Shown: in pieces, positions 37,170 to 49,005 of the stretch
How the letters are laid out: every line of letters starts with the position of its first letter
Position numbering within the stretch: the stretch's first letter is position 1
From: Klebsiella sp. BIGb0138
GTDB lineage: Bacteria; Pseudomonadota; Gammaproteobacteria; Enterobacterales; Enterobacteriaceae
Length of the DNA: 64,000 nt
Reading direction: 5' to 3'
Assembly (NCBI RefSeq): GCF_004342285.1
Contig: NZ_SMCV01000005.1
Location: 303,945 to 367,944 of the forward strand
The notes under the pieces: model-generated
What the model was told of the DNA's origin: nothing
The model's database searches: none
What the model saw: the letters and a program-made list of their open reading frames with translations, nothing else
Translations under genes and position numbers: made by a program

Positions 37170-37285
37170 GGCGACAGGAGCGTTGATTTCCTCGCTCAAC
37201 CCGGTCACATAGCGGACTATGCTCCCGGGCACTCGCTGCGTCATCGCCTTCCTGTAGCCCGAAATCTCGCGTTGAATCACGTGGT
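37170..37285. repeat. ERIC-like repetitive element (diverged)
   Basis: The yqgE-gshB gap contains a sequence resembling the central palindrome of enterobacterial ERIC elements. Read on the minus strand it has GGGAGCATAG, then CTATGTGACCGGG and TTGAGCG, corresponding to the ERIC core GGAGCTTA ... TAAGTGACTGGGGTGAGCG. The two arms, CATAG and CTATG, form a hairpin. The outer limits are approximate. Confidence 0.6.
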
Positions 37286-37310
37286 GTATCTTGCTGGCGC
37301 CCGAGGGGAC

Positions 37311-38258
37311 TTATTTATTGATGCGTTTCTCGATAGCGTCCATCAGCATTCCGGTGATGGAAATCGGGAAGGCCGCTTCGATTTCGCGCACGCAGGTGGG
37401 GCTGGTGACGTTAATCTCCGTCAGACGATCGCCAATGATATCCAGACCGACGAAGATCAGCCCTTTGGCCTTCAGCGTTGGGCCGACGCGGCGGGCAATG
37501 GCCCAGTCGCTGTCGCTCAGCGGACGCGCTTCACCGCGCCCCCCGGCAGCGAGATTGCCGCGGGTTTCTCCGCCCTGCGGGATACGGGCCAGGCAGTAAG
37601 GAACCGGCTCGCCGTCGACCACCAGCACGCGCTTATCACCGTCTTTAATCGCCGGTAGATAGTTCTGCGCCATGCAGTAGCGGCTACCCAGCTCGGTCAG
37701 CGTCTCGGCGATCACCGGCAGGTTAGGGTCACCCTCTTTCACCCGGAAAATGGAGGCCCCGCCCATGCCGTCCAGCGGCTTGAGGATAATATCGCCATGC
37801 TTCTCCCAGAAGGCTTTCAGCTGGGCTTTATTACGCGTCACCAGGGTTTCCGGCGTCAGGTCGGCAAACCAGGCGGTGAACAGCTTCTCGTTACAGTCCC
37901 GCAGGCTCTGCGGCTTGTTGACGATCAGCGTGCCTTTATCTTCGGCACGCTCCAGAATGTAGGTGGCGTAAATAAACTCGGTATCGAACGGCGGATCTTT
38001 GCGCATCAGAATGACGTCGAGATCCGCCAGCGCCAGATCCTGCTCGCCGGTAAACGCGTACCACTTATCGTAATTCTGCTCCACGCTCAGCTTGCGCGTG
38101 TGGGCGCGGGCTTCACCGTTAATTAAGTACAGGTCGTTCATCTCCATATAATGGAGTTCATAGCCGCGACTCTGCGCTTCCAGCAACATAGCGAAGCTGG
38201 TGTCTTTCTTGATGTTGATGGTTGCGATGGGGTCCATCACGATGCCGAGCTTGATCAT
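37311..38258 (-). CDS. gshB: Glutathione synthetase
   Basis: A 315-residue ATP-grasp ligase joining gamma-glutamylcysteine and glycine in the last step of glutathione synthesis. It has ILKPLDGMGGASIFR (ATP and magnesium binding) and the C-terminal EINVTSPTCVREIE. Length matches E. coli GshB. It is 20 nt downstream of rsmE on the same strand. Confidence 0.96.
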   Translation of the reverse strand: MIKLGIVMDPIATINIKKDTSFAMLLEAQSRGYELHYMEMNDLYLINGEARAHTRKLSVEQNYDKWYAFTGEQDLALADLDVILMRKDPPFDTEFIYATYILERAEDKGTLIVNKPQSLRDCNEKLFTAWFADLTPETLVTRNKAQLKAFWEKHGDIILKPLDGMGGASIFRVKEGDPNLPVIAETLTELGSRYCMAQNYLPAIKDGDKRVLVVDGEPVPYCLARIPQGGETRGNLAAGGRGEARPLSDSDWAIARRVGPTLKAKGLIFVGLDIIGDRLTEINVTSPTCVREIEAAFPISITGMLMDAIEKRINK

Positions 38259-38278
38259 TGTAATTCTCCGTTAACGCT

Positions 38279-39010
38279 TCAACCTAAGTCGCCAAAACGC
38301 ACCTGCAGGGCGGTAATGGCAGTTAGCGCAGTTGTCTCTGTACGTAGAACGCGCGGTCCCAACAGAATATCAGTAAACTGATAGCGAGCGGTCATTGCGA
38401 TCTCCTCCGCCGACAGTCCTCCTTCCGGGCCAATCAGCAGACGAATACGTTCCACCGGCAGCGGCAAGGTGTTGATGCTGGCGCTGGCGCGAGGGTGCAG
38501 GTTGAGCTTCAGGCTATCGTCCTGCTCCGCGCACCATGCTTCGAGCTGCATCGCCGGGCGAATTTCCGGCACCACGTTACGACCGCTCTGCTCGCAGGCG
38601 GCAATGGCGATTTTCTGCCACTGCTGGATCTTTTTCTGCAAACGTTCGGCGTCCAGTTTAACGCCGCAGCGCTCGGAAAACAGTGGCGTAATGAGGCTTA
38701 CACCCAGTTCAATCGATTTCTGGATGGTGAACTCCATTTTTTCACCGCGCGACATCACCTGGCCCAGATGGATGTGCAGCGGCGACTCGCGATCGTCCGT
38801 CTCGCCGCTTATCACCTCAACCAGAACGTTTTTCTTACCGGCTTCGGCAATCACGGCCGCGAAAACCTGATTACTGCCGTCAAAAAGCTGGATTGCCTGG
38901 CCTTTGCCCATGCGTAAAACGCGGCCAACGTGGTTGGCGGCATCTTCAGAAAGGGCGATTTGGCTACCGACGGTAACAGGCTCCGGGTGGTGGATGCGAG
39001 GGATGCGCAT
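38279..39010 (-). CDS. rsmE: 16S rRNA (uracil1498-N3)-methyltransferase
   Basis: A 243-residue SPOUT-fold methyltransferase, the same length as E. coli RsmE. It shows [22 protein letters not shown] sequence, [14 protein letters not shown] (the knotted SAM site), and [18 protein letters not shown] chose the ATG at 39010 ([11 protein letters not shown]); the frame extends upstream without family similarity. Confidence 0.95.
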   Translation of the reverse strand: MRIPRIHHPEPVTVGSQIALSEDAANHVGRVLRMGKGQAIQLFDGSNQVFAAVIAEAGKKNVLVEVISGETDDRESPLHIHLGQVMSRGEKMEFTIQKSIELGVSLITPLFSERCGVKLDAERLQKKIQQWQKIAIAACEQSGRNVVPEIRPAMQLEAWCAEQDDSLKLNLHPRASASINTLPLPVERIRLLIGPEGGLSAEEIAMTARYQFTDILLGPRVLRTETTALTAITALQVRFGDLG

Positions 39011-39098
39011 ACTTGATATTCCGTTCTTCGCGCAGATGCCGTCTTCCCCACCATTGAGCAACACGGGATCTGCAATTAACAATTGCCGCTAGTGTAGG

Positions 39099-39806
39099 TT
39101 AGCTCTTTTGCGCCTGGCAAGCTTGCTGGACATACGGATTGTGGTTGCCCTGAACTTTGGCGATGCGCGCGTCGCGTTCGCACTCCCAGGCGCTCACCGG
39201 ATACATTTTATTCCAGGCGGTAAAAAGCTGGGTTTGCTGGCGGGAAAGGGTCAGCTGATAGGTATCGCGCATATAGAAGTAGGTGCGGGCGATAGAACCG
39301 CGAGCGCGGGCCGGCGGCTCGGCGACTTTATCTTTAAAATCGACCTTCATGGCACACTGGCCATACTGGCCCTCGCCGCCGTTCCACTGGCTGTACATAA
39401 AGTTGGCGCGGTCGCCGTTGACTTCGCCCACCGCCGGCTGCAGGTTGTGCATATCGCTTTCCATCTGGCGATAGACCGGATCTTTGGCGCAGTTTTTACG
39501 CCCGCCATCCTGCCAGCACTGGCGCTGGTGGCCGAACTGCCATGCCGGAACGACGTGCTCCCATTCAACCCGGCTGGCGCGGTTCTCATTTTTACGCACT
39601 TTATAGCCGCAAGATTGCAGGTCGATAACGCCTTTTTTCCCCTGCCAGTCGATTTTACAGCCGCAGTAGAAGTCGCCGGGGACGTCGGCATTGACCTTCA
39701 CGCCGGCGGCTTTGGCCTGAGAAAAGCTGTTGATACCTTCCGCCGCGGGCTGGCCGCCACAGGCTGCGGCCAGAAACGCCGCAGTAAAAACATAAATACG
39801 GGACAT
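39099..39806 (-). CDS. endA: DNA-specific endonuclease I
   Basis: A 235-residue periplasmic nuclease that cuts double-stranded DNA. A signal peptide spans about residues 1-22. The catalytic region contains [14 protein letters not shown] (His and metal site) and the [12 protein letters not shown] segment. I chose the ATG at 39806 because GGAG lies 6 nt upstream. Confidence 0.95.
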   Translation of the reverse strand: MSRIYVFTAAFLAAACGGQPAAEGINSFSQAKAAGVKVNADVPGDFYCGCKIDWQGKKGVIDLQSCGYKVRKNENRASRVEWEHVVPAWQFGHQRQCWQDGGRKNCAKDPVYRQMESDMHNLQPAVGEVNGDRANFMYSQWNGGEGQYGQCAMKVDFKDKVAEPPARARGSIARTYFYMRDTYQLTLSRQQTQLFTAWNKMYPVSAWECERDARIAKVQGNHNPYVQQACQAQKS

Positions 39807-39900
39807 CGTGAACTCCGTGTCAAAACGAGCCCGCAACGTAGCGAATGCGATTGTCAGATGCAATCAGTCAGATCAGAAAATTTCCAGTTATAGCCGATAA

Positions 39901-40401
39901 TTAGGTGTCGGCGACCAGCAGATCGCCGCAGTGAACGCAGCGGTAGGTGGCTTCGCCGCGCACCACCCGATTGTGGCGGCGGACGGTAAGCTGGTGCTGC
40001 TGGCAGCGACAGCGATAGGGAAAGGTGTTCTGACGGACGGAGTCGAGTTCAAAACGGTGGGTGCGGCGAGCGGCGACGCCGAGTACGCTTTCCATCATCC
40101 ATTTCCACTCTTTGCCGTGCGGCGCCACGCAGCCGAAGTGTTTCCACACCAGCAGATGCGCCAGTTCGTGCGGGACGACCTCATCAATAAATGCCTGCTG
40201 GTTTTCCAGCAGCAGCACCGGGTTGAGGCGAATTTCGTTTTTTTCCAGCCAGGCGGTGCCGGCGGAGGTGCCGCGCTGCTGATAGACCAGAGTGGGTTCC
40301 GGGTAATTGCGGCCAAGCTGGCGATTCGCCTGGGCGAGTTTTTCCCGCAGGCTGCGCATAACGGCCTGTTGAATGGCGATGGGAATTCGGGGTGTTTTCA
40401 T
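39901..40401 (-). CDS. sprT: SprT family zinc metalloprotease-like protein
   Basis: A 166-residue SprT protein with the zinc-binding HELAH motif ([12 protein letters not shown]) and a C-terminal zinc-ribbon-like segment with paired cysteines ([14 protein letters not shown]). It is related to the N-terminal half of eukaryotic Spartan. The role in enterobacteria is unclear. Tandem with endA. Confidence 0.92.
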   Translation of the reverse strand: MKTPRIPIAIQQAVMRSLREKLAQANRQLGRNYPEPTLVYQQRGTSAGTAWLEKNEIRLNPVLLLENQQAFIDEVVPHELAHLLVWKHFGCVAPHGKEWKWMMESVLGVAARRTHRFELDSVRQNTFPYRCRCQQHQLTVRRHNRVVRGEATYRCVHCGDLLVADT

Positions 40402-40445
40402 AGTGCCAGAGGATAGTGCGGCGTGAAGGGGAGAGCAAGGGGAAG

Positions 40446-40474
40446 ACGCTTCCTCCCGCGAGAGGAGGAAGCGT
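40446..40474 (-). terminator. Hairpin downstream of galP
   Basis: ACGCTTCCTC (40446-40455) pairs with GAGGAAGCGT (40465-40474) just after the galP stop. The tract beyond it is pyrimidine-rich (TCTTCCCCTT) rather than a clean U run, so this is a probable but imperfect terminator. Confidence 0.5.
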
Positions 40475-40479
40475 GACGG

Positions 40480-41874
40480 TCAGTCGCGGGCGCCGATTTC
40501 GCGCAGCGGGCGGCCTTTCATCAGGTTACGTTCGATGTGTTCCAGCGACACGTTTTTGGTTTCCGGGATAAGCCACAGAGTCAGGAGGATGAACAGGACG
40601 TTCAGCCCGCCGTAGACCCAGAAGGTGTTGGCGTTGCCCAGCGAGTTAAGCATGGTCAGGAAGGTCGCCCCGACGATCATGTTGGCAATCCAGTTTGTCG
40701 CCGTTGAGCAGGTGATGCCGAAATCGCGGCCTTTCAGCGGCTGAATTTCCGAACACAGGACCCAAATCAGCGGACCGGCGCTCATCGCGAAGCCGACGAT
40801 AAACATCAGCAGCATCAGCACGGAGAAGTACTGGGCGGTCGCTGAGTGAATCCCGATATGCATCATGGAGCCCAGGACGCCCATGCCGACGGCCATGACG
40901 ATAAAGCCGAGGATCAGCGTCGGTTTACGGCCCCAGCGGTCCACCAGCCCGATGGCGATAAAGGTCGCCAGCACGTTAGTCAGACCGACGATCACGGTGC
41001 CCCACATCTGTTCGGTGGTATTGGCATAACCCGCCAGTTCAAAAATCTTCGGCGCGTAATACATGATGACGTTCATCCCGGTGAACTGCTGCATCACCTG
41101 TAACAGGATGCCGAGGAATACCGCGCGACGGAAGTTGCTGTTTTCTTTAAACAGTTCCCAGCCGGACTGTTTAATCTTCAGGCTTTCCCGGATTTCATCC
41201 AGCTCGCGTTTTGCCTCTGCGCTGGTATCACGCAGGCGCATCAGTACGCGTTCGGCATCGACAAAGCGGCGTTTGGCGGCAAACCAGCGCGGGCTGTCCG
41301 GCAGGAAGATAACGCCAATCAGCAGCAGAACCGCCGGGATGATAATCACTCCCAGCATCCAGCGCCATGCGCCGCTGTAGCTGAAGGCGGTATCCGACAG
41401 ATAGGCGCCGAGAATCCCGATGGTAATCATCAGCTGATACATCGAAATCATGCTGCCGCGAATTTTTTCCGGCGCGATTTCGGACAGGTACAGCGGGGCG
41501 GTATAGGAGGCGACGCCAACGGCGAGGCCCAGCAGGACGCGGGAAACCAACAGCACTTCGACGTTCGGGGCGGCGGCCGAGAACAGCGAACCGGCGACGA
41601 ACAGGATCGCGCCGATCATCAGGCTTTTTTTCCGGCCGAGGCGGAAAGAGAGCCAGCCGCTGCCGACGGCGCCGACGGCGGCACCGAACATCATGGAGCT
41701 CACGACCCATTCCTGGGTGTGGGCGCTGATCTGGAACTCGTTGGCAATAAAGGGTAAGGCACCCGCGATGACGCCGATATCAAGGCCAAAAAGCAGGCCC
41801 GCCAGCGCGGCGAGGAAACAGACAAAGAACGTCATCGTCTTGTTCGAGCGCCCTTGTTTTTTGTTGTCAGGCAT
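40480..41874 (-). CDS. galP: Galactose:H+ symporter
   Basis: A 464-residue sugar transporter of the major facilitator superfamily with 12 spans, the same length as E. coli GalP and near-identical in many stretches. Sugar-porter motifs are visible: LGRKKSL after TM2, PESPR-like LPDSPRW after TM6, [14 protein letters not shown] in TM7, and the PETK motif near the end. It imports galactose and also glucose. Three gal-operator-like palindromes lie upstream. Confidence 0.96.
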   Translation of the reverse strand: MPDNKKQGRSNKTMTFFVCFLAALAGLLFGLDIGVIAGALPFIANEFQISAHTQEWVVSSMMFGAAVGAVGSGWLSFRLGRKKSLMIGAILFVAGSLFSAAAPNVEVLLVSRVLLGLAVGVASYTAPLYLSEIAPEKIRGSMISMYQLMITIGILGAYLSDTAFSYSGAWRWMLGVIIIPAVLLLIGVIFLPDSPRWFAAKRRFVDAERVLMRLRDTSAEAKRELDEIRESLKIKQSGWELFKENSNFRRAVFLGILLQVMQQFTGMNVIMYYAPKIFELAGYANTTEQMWGTVIVGLTNVLATFIAIGLVDRWGRKPTLILGFIVMAVGMGVLGSMMHIGIHSATAQYFSVLMLLMFIVGFAMSAGPLIWVLCSEIQPLKGRDFGITCSTATNWIANMIVGATFLTMLNSLGNANTFWVYGGLNVLFILLTLWLIPETKNVSLEHIERNLMKGRPLREIGARD

Positions 41875-41958
41875 AACGCCCTCCAGTTGAGTTATTGATT
41901 CTGTCGATACTTAGGGTAGGGGAGTCCATCGTAAAAAAACGTGATACCAATCACGGCT

Positions 41959-41974
41959 GTGTAATCGGTTACAC
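41959..41974. promoter_or_regulatory. GalR/GalS operator upstream of galP (full match)
   Basis: GTGTAATCGGTTACAC fits the gal operator pattern GTGNAANCGNTTNCAC at every fixed position and is palindromic. It lies 85 bases before the galP start codon, close to where the promoter should be. Confidence 0.85.
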
Positions 41975-42086
41975 CAAGGTAAAGAAGTGTAATTACTTAA
42001 AAGTGATTAAATTCAACTATATATATGATTATAGATTGGCTGACAAAAAGTCATAATCAGATAAGCCTGAAACAGGATGTAACATA

Positions 42087-42102
42087 GTGAAAACCGTTTC
42101 AC
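42087..42102. promoter_or_regulatory. Second gal operator-like site upstream of galP
   Basis: GTGAAAACCGTTTCAC matches the gal operator pattern with one central mismatch (CC for CG). It lies 128 bases from the first site, about 12 helical turns, a spacing that would allow two bound repressor dimers to face each other. Confidence 0.6.
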
Positions 42103-42140
42103 TAACCCATTATTTATCCAGGTTTTTGGCTTCACTGCCT

Positions 42141-42156
42141 ATGTAATCGCTTTCAT
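42141..42156. promoter_or_regulatory. Third, weaker gal operator-like site
   Basis: ATGTAATCGCTTTCAT keeps all internal positions of the gal operator but has A and T at the outer ends instead of G and C. It could be an auxiliary site or a site for another LacI-family repressor. Confidence 0.4.
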
Positions 42157-42218
42157 TTTCATTGGGAATTCGCGGAGGATGCGCGGCGAAGGGGAGAGAA
42201 GCAGGACGTGCAGATAAT

Positions 42219-42248
42219 AAAAAGGCCAGCGCAAGGCTGGCCTTTTTT
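42219..42248 (-). terminator. Terminator of metK
   Basis: On the minus strand, AAGGCCAGC pairs with GCTGGCCTT around a short CTTGC loop and is followed by a U run, about 16 nt after the metK stop. A standard intrinsic terminator. Confidence 0.85.
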
Positions 42249-42263
42249 AGCAAAGCGGCAGGA

Positions 42264-43418
42264 TTATTTCAGACCGGCGGCTTCGCGCAGCAGCGCGGCT
42301 TTGTCGGTTTTTTCCCACGGGAAGTGTTCACGACCAAAGTGGCCATATGCCGCCGTCTCTTTATAGATCGGGTGCAGCAGGTCCAGCATCTGGATCAGGC
42401 CGTACGGACGCAGGTCAAAGAACTCACGAACCAGCAGCGTCAGCTGCTCAGGGGCGATTTTCTCGGTACCGAACGTCTCAACCATGATGGAGGTCGGTTC
42501 AGCCACGCCGATGGCGTAGGAAACCTGAATCTCGCAGCGGTCGGCGAGGCCAGCGGCCACGATGTTTTTGGCAACGTAACGCGCCGCGTAGGCCGCAGAA
42601 CGGTCAACTTTAGACGGATCTTTACCGGAGAACGCGCCGCCGCCGTGACGAGCCATGCCGCCGTAGGTATCAACGATAATTTTACGCCCGGTCAGGCCGC
42701 AGTCGCCCATCGGGCCGCCGATAACAAAACGACCGGTCGGGTTGATGAAGAATTTGGTGGCGGCATTCAGCCACCCGGTCGGCAGAACCGGCTTGATAAT
42801 CTCTTCCATCACCGCTTCCTGCAGCGATTTCTGGTCGATCTCTTCCGCGTGCTGAGTAGACAGCACCACCGCGTCAATCCCAACGATTTTGCCATCGTCG
42901 TACTGGAAGGTAACCTGGCTTTTCGCATCCGGGCGCAGCCACGGCAGGGTGCCGTTTTTACGCACTTCAGCCTGACGCTGCACCAGACGGTGCGCATAGG
43001 TGATCGGCGCCGGCATCAGCACGTCGGTTTCGTTGGTGGCGTAGCCAAACATCAGGCCCTGGTCGCCCGCGCCCTGCTCCAGCGGATCGGCACGGTCAAC
43101 GCCCTGGTTGATGTCCGGAGACTGCTTGCCAATGGCGCTCAGGACGGCGCAGGAATTGGCATCAAAGCCCATATCGGAATGCACGTAGCCAATTTCACGA
43201 ACCGTATTACGGGTAATCTCTTCGATATCAACCCATGCGCTGGTGGTGATTTCACCGCCGACCAGCACCATGCCAGTTTTGACATAAGTTTCACACGCGA
43301 CGCGCGCTTTCGGATCCTGCTCAAGGATCGCGTCCAGCACGGCATCGGAGATTTGGTCAGCAATTTTGTCTGGATGCCCTTCTGATACGGACTCGGACGT
43401 AAAGAGGTGTTTTGCCAT
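42264..43418 (-). CDS. metK: S-adenosylmethionine synthetase
   Basis: A 384-residue enzyme making S-adenosylmethionine from methionine and ATP, the same length as in E. coli. It contains the signature [12 protein letters not shown] and the glycine-rich [11 protein letters not shown] loop. SAM supplies decarboxylated SAM for spermidine synthesis, a link to the speA/speB genes next door. Probable MetJ boxes lie upstream. Confidence 0.97.
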   Translation of the reverse strand: MAKHLFTSESVSEGHPDKIADQISDAVLDAILEQDPKARVACETYVKTGMVLVGGEITTSAWVDIEEITRNTVREIGYVHSDMGFDANSCAVLSAIGKQSPDINQGVDRADPLEQGAGDQGLMFGYATNETDVLMPAPITYAHRLVQRQAEVRKNGTLPWLRPDAKSQVTFQYDDGKIVGIDAVVLSTQHAEEIDQKSLQEAVMEEIIKPVLPTGWLNAATKFFINPTGRFVIGGPMGDCGLTGRKIIVDTYGGMARHGGGAFSGKDPSKVDRSAAYAARYVAKNIVAAGLADRCEIQVSYAIGVAEPTSIMVETFGTEKIAPEQLTLLVREFFDLRPYGLIQMLDLLHPIYKETAAYGHFGREHFPWEKTDKAALLREAAGLK

Positions 43419-43513
43419 GTTTTATTTTACCTGTGGAGTATTCGTGTAGCTCATACTGTTGTGTGGATTAGCTTTGATGGATGATTCTACCAAAGCTTGC
43501 AGGTAGTGACACG

Positions 43514-43561
43514 AGCAGTCTGAGTGTTAATCAGTATAGACGGATTAACTTCTGGATGGCT
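43514..43561 (-). promoter_or_regulatory. Tandem met-box-like octamers upstream of metK (MetJ operator)
   Basis: Six consecutive 8-base units can be read from 43514 to 43561. AGCAGTCT and AGACGGAT are the closest to the MetJ consensus AGACGTCT; the others are degenerate. They lie about 95-145 bases before the metK start, where MetJ repression is known in E. coli. Confidence 0.5.
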
Positions 43562-44119
43562 ATTTTAGGTCAAATCTTAATCCCATTTCCAGCCTTTTTT
43601 GACCGGCTTCGCATTTACGAAAAATGAAGGGTGGAAATTTTTCCTGCCAATCGCGGCAAGTCGCCTATTTTTATTTTGCATTTTAGCCGGCTTATCGGTA
43701 TAAAACGCCGCGCGCGGCTCATTAAAAAAGCGCACGAAGAGCATCTCGTGACGCCACTTCCAGCCGGGTTAAGCAGTCTGTATTTACAGAATTCCTCAGC
43801 GGCGTTTCGGCACGCGGCTGCGGTATGTCTAGCTTTGGCTTGTCGCTGGCCCGTACCGGGGCAGTGTGGAGGTGATACCAGATAATGAACCCACGTTTTT
43901 CATCCGATTCGTCGCGTCGTTCCGTCGCGCGTGACTTTCCCGCACTCTGCATCTCTTTCATGCACACCAGCCGACGTTCTACCCGTCTCGGCGCTTCTCA
44001 GGATTCCAGGGCCGGCAGGCTATCTGAAAACTGAACAAGGGCGCTCTTGCTATCGCAAGGGTTTTCTCGTGGTTTCTCCGGACTGTCATACTACGTTCGG
44101 GTATGTGTTTTACTATGAT
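43562..44119. other. metK-yqgB intergenic region
   Basis: About 560 bases with no gene I can support. Frames on both strands here give low-complexity translations without recognisable family sequence. It must carry the promoter for the yqgB-speA transcript, which in E. coli starts well upstream of speA. Confidence 0.4.
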
Positions 44120-44251
44120 ATGAATAAGAAACCGGTCGCGCAGTCGCAAAGCCAGCACTATCTGCTGGGGTTTAGGACTGTTCATGGGTTGTTATCGTGT
44201 CTTCGGACTGCGATAGTAGTTAACTGTTTTACACTTACGACTAAAATTTGA
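44120..44251 (+). CDS. yqgB: Small acidic-stress-linked protein YqgB, upstream of speA
   Basis: A 43-residue protein beginning MNKKPVAQ and ending [13 protein letters not shown], clearly homologous to E. coli YqgB (43 residues, MKKKPVAQ ... [13 protein letters not shown]). The middle part is less conserved. Its stop codon lies 8 nt before the speA start, and the speA ribosome-binding site (TGAGG) overlaps the stop. Translation of yqgB may therefore influence speA. The frame is open further upstream, but only this part is conserved. Confidence 0.85.
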   Translation: MNKKPVAQSQSQHYLLGFRTVHGLLSCLRTAIVVNCFTLTTKI

Positions 44252-44259
44252 GGTTCGCT

Positions 44260-46236
<1,977 letters not shown>

Positions 46237-46354
46237 CGTTCGGCGAGCCCTCTTTGCGTTGTCGAGAGGGCATCAGGTCACACAAACGCTATACTGACTT
46301 GAACCCGTATGCATTAATGGCGATAATTCGCTCCACAAAGCAGCAACCCTATTC

Positions 46355-46397
46355 AAACCCTTCCTCGTCGGGCCTAACGACGCGGAAGGGTTTTTTT
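46355..46397 (+). terminator. Terminator/attenuator between speA and speB
   Basis: AACCCTTCC pairs with GGAAGGGTT around a CGTCGGGCCTAACGACG loop region that itself pairs (CGTCG/CGACG), followed by seven T. A strong intrinsic terminator 120 nt after speA; speB therefore probably has its own promoter or depends on readthrough. Confidence 0.85.
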
Positions 46398-46441
46398 ATA
46401 TCTGTAGTTACATACACCGACTGTAAAAAGAGGTCATACCC

Positions 46442-47362
46442 ATGAGCACCTTAGGTCATCAATACGATAACTCCCTGGTATCTAACGCGTTTGGTTTTCT
46501 GCGTCTGCCGCTGAATTTCCAGCCGTACGACAGCGATGCTGACTGGGTCATTACCGGCGTGCCTTTCGATATGGCGACTTCCGGGCGCGCGGGCGGCCGT
46601 CATGGCCCGGCGGCGATCCGTCAGGTCTCTACTAACCTTGCGTGGGAACATAACCGCTTCCCATGGAACTTCGACATGCGCGAGCGCCTGAACGTGGTTG
46701 ACTGCGGCGATCTGGTTTACGCCTTCGGCGACGCGCGTGAGATGAGCGAGAAGCTGCAGGCGCATGCGGAAAGACTGCTGGCGGCCGGTAAGCGTATGCT
46801 CTCCTTCGGCGGCGACCACTTCGTGACCCTGCCGCTGCTGCGCGCCCACGCGAAGCATTTCGGTAAAATGGCGCTGGTTCACTTTGATGCCCATACCGAC
46901 ACCTACGCCAACGGCTGCGAATTCGACCATGGCACCATGTTCTTCACCGCGCCGAAAGAAGGGCTGATCGATCCGAACCACTCTGTGCAGATCGGTATTC
47001 GTACTGAATTCGACAAGGATAACGGCTTTACCGTACTGGATGCCGGCCAGGTGAACGATCGCACCGTCGATGACATCATCGCCCAGGTGAAGCAGATCGT
47101 CGGCGATATGCCGGTATACCTGACCTTCGATATCGACTGCCTGGATCCGGCGTTTGCCCCGGGCACCGGTACGCCGGTGATCGGCGGGCTGACCTCCGAC
47201 CGCGCGATTAAACTGGTGCGCGGCCTGAAGGATCTGAACATCGTCGGGATGGACGTGGTGGAAGTGGCCCCGGCCTATGACCAGTCTGAGATCACCGCCC
47301 TGGCGGCGGCGACCCTGGCGCTGGAAATGCTCTACATCCAGGCGGCGAAAAAAGGCGAATAA
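46442..47362 (+). CDS. speB: Agmatinase
   Basis: A 306-residue binuclear manganese ureohydrolase converting agmatine to putrescine and urea. Metal-binding motifs are present: [14 protein letters not shown] and [16 protein letters not shown]. Almost identical to E. coli SpeB. In E. coli loiP follows; here a 14-kb catabolic cluster intervenes. Confidence 0.97.
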   Translation: MSTLGHQYDNSLVSNAFGFLRLPLNFQPYDSDADWVITGVPFDMATSGRAGGRHGPAAIRQVSTNLAWEHNRFPWNFDMRERLNVVDCGDLVYAFGDAREMSEKLQAHAERLLAAGKRMLSFGGDHFVTLPLLRAHAKHFGKMALVHFDAHTDTYANGCEFDHGTMFFTAPKEGLIDPNHSVQIGIRTEFDKDNGFTVLDAGQVNDRTVDDIIAQVKQIVGDMPVYLTFDIDCLDPAFAPGTGTPVIGGLTSDRAIKLVRGLKDLNIVGMDVVEVAPAYDQSEITALAAATLALEMLYIQAAKKGE

Positions 47363-47365
47363 GCC

Positions 47366-48577
47366 TTAGACGCTCACTGCTGCTGCGCGACGCATGCGCA
47401 GCAGCAGCATTCCTCCGGCCAGCAGGGTGATGAGCTGCGACGCCACCAGTACCGAAAATCCTGAACTGACCGAGCCCACCGACTTCATCACCATCCCCAT
47501 CAGCAGCGGAATAAACGCCGCGCAGATGTTGCCTACCCCGTTGATGATCCCGTAGGCGCTGCCTACCGCCTGTCGTGGCGCATGATGCTGCACCACCGCC
47601 GGGATCGCCGCCCCCTGTAGCCCCCAGAAGAGATTCGCCGAAAGCATAAACAGCGCCAGCAGAGCCGGCTGCTGGCTGAGTATCAGCGCCACGACCGAGC
47701 AGGCCGTCAGCGCGCCGCCGATGATAAACAGCAGCGGCGCCTGTTCCGGGCGCATCTTGTCGAGCAGCACGCCGCCGAGAAATTTCGCTCCCAGGCTGAG
47801 CAGGAATGGAATTGCGGCCAGAAAGCCGGTCGCCTGCAGGGAAAAGTGGTGCTCATCGCGCAGCCAGGCCGGCAGCCAGGCGCTGCTGCCCCACAGATAG
47901 CTAAGGGTGGCAATTTCAACCAGCACGATCCAGCCGAGAAGCGGCGTTCGCCAGGCGAGCATAAAGGTCTGCTGAAAACCGGGCTGGCGGTGTTTCACCG
48001 CGGCGGCTGGCGCGGGCAGGAAGCGCCAGATCAGCCCACCGCCGAGCACCAGGTTCAGGAGCGCCAGGCTATAAAACGATCCCATCCATCCCTGATGGGC
48101 GACTAAAAAAGTGACCAGCGGAAAGCCTACCGCCAACCCCAAAGAGACCCCCAGGGCGGTGATGGCATTCGGTTTGCCAATCTCTTCGGCGGCAAAGTTG
48201 TCGCTGATAAACCGTGTCTTAAGGGAAAATAGCGGGCCTTCCGCGATCCCCAGAATGAGGCGGGCGATCAGCATCCCCATCAGCGAACCCACTACGGGCG
48301 AAATCGCGCAGACCACCGCCCAGACGGCGATACTGGCAAGCAATCCCTGGCGGTAATGCAGCTTACTTTCTATAACCGGCGTTAATAATAATGCCGAAAA
48401 ACCATAGCCCAGCAGAAAGCAGGTCATTAGCATTCCCTGTAACATTCTGTTTTCATTTAACTGAAGGTGGGCGGCAAAGTCGGGGTTAAGTATCATCACT
48501 GAAATATTTACCCGATCAATATAAGAGATGATAATTAACAACAGCAACGCGATTGTACCCTGCCATCTTGCGGTCAT
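47366..48577 (-). CDS. MFS transporter (ACS-like) at the left end of the catabolic cluster
   Basis: A 403-residue major facilitator carrier with 12 predicted spans, resembling the anion:cation symporter group that imports organic acids (IISYIDRVNISVMI, LLGIAEGPLF). It is transcribed away from the Rieske operon, shares its control region, and stops 3 nt from speB. It resembles the second carrier at 54453 (shared LL.YGFS.LLL and LLGIAEGPLF segments). The substrate is probably the compound degraded by the operon, or a pathway intermediate. Confidence 0.82.
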   Translation of the reverse strand: MTARWQGTIALLLLIIISYIDRVNISVMILNPDFAAHLQLNENRMLQGMLMTCFLLGYGFSALLLTPVIESKLHYRQGLLASIAVWAVVCAISPVVGSLMGMLIARLILGIAEGPLFSLKTRFISDNFAAEEIGKPNAITALGVSLGLAVGFPLVTFLVAHQGWMGSFYSLALLNLVLGGGLIWRFLPAPAAAVKHRQPGFQQTFMLAWRTPLLGWIVLVEIATLSYLWGSSAWLPAWLRDEHHFSLQATGFLAAIPFLLSLGAKFLGGVLLDKMRPEQAPLLFIIGGALTACSVVALILSQQPALLALFMLSANLFWGLQGAAIPAVVQHHAPRQAVGSAYGIINGVGNICAAFIPLLMGMVMKSVGSVSSGFSVLVASQLITLLAGGMLLLRMRRAAAVSV

Positions 48578-48654
48578 TTTTATTTTTTTCTCCCGGTCTC
48601 TGATGAAGCGATGTGTTTATTTTTTAATAACGGTGATAGTCACGCAGGTAAAAT

Positions 48655-48670
48655 GGTTAACCTGTGAAAC
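48655..48670. promoter_or_regulatory. Imperfect copy of the cluster operator motif
   Basis: GGTTAACCTGTGAAAC matches the right half of GTTTCA-N4-TGAAAC exactly and the left half with two mismatches. It lies 32 bases from the better site at 48702-48717 (three helical turns) and nearest the MFS gene. Confidence 0.4.
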
Positions 48671-48701
48671 TCATTGTTTTTTAATGATAAATAAAAATGT
48701 T

Positions 48702-48717
48702 GTTTCACAGGTGAAAC
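48702..48717. promoter_or_regulatory. Candidate IclR operator, palindrome 1
   Basis: GTTTCACAGGTGAAAC is a palindrome with perfect 7-base arms around an AG centre. It matches GTTTCA-N4-TGAAAC and lies about 125 bases from the MFS start codon. Proposed binding site for the IclR protein encoded in the operon. Confidence 0.65.
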
Positions 48718-48971
48718 CGCACGATATGCCCCGATGACCATTTTTAATGATCATCAGGAAAAGAAGTCAATAGTCATTTTCGAAAATTACATCGCCAGGT
48801 TAATTTATTTTTACTTCTCCCGTTAAATATCACAATTTCATATTACCGTAATTTTTCGTGATCAATTGCACACTTAGCTAACTAAATAGCGATCAGTTAA
48901 CAAATCCTTCACATTACCGCTTGACGAAAGATTGAACGCTTTTATATTGACCGTATTAAATAAGAAACAGA

Positions 48972-48987
48972 GTTTCATATATGAAAC
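48972..48987. promoter_or_regulatory. Candidate IclR operator, palindrome 2
   Basis: GTTTCATATATGAAAC is a perfect 16-base palindrome ending 7 bases before the ribosome-binding site of the ferredoxin gene. It has the same arms and spacing as the site at 48702. Its position suggests direct repression of the Rieske operon. Confidence 0.65.
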
Positions 48988-49005
48988 AAAGCCTGGAGGA
49001 TCGTG

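Larger units (their letters stand above)
48578..49005. promoter_or_regulatory. Divergent AT-rich control region of the catabolic cluster
   Basis: About 430 bases, clearly more AT-rich than the genes on either side. It separates the leftward MFS gene from the rightward Rieske operon and contains the palindromes listed separately at 48655, 48702 and 48972. A ribosome-binding site GGAGGA (48995-49000) precedes the ferredoxin gene. Confidence 0.7.

Noticed and set aside
42162..43385. A 407-codon frame opposite metK
   Set aside because: Shadow of metK; low-complexity, His/Gln/Arg-rich translation without any known domain.
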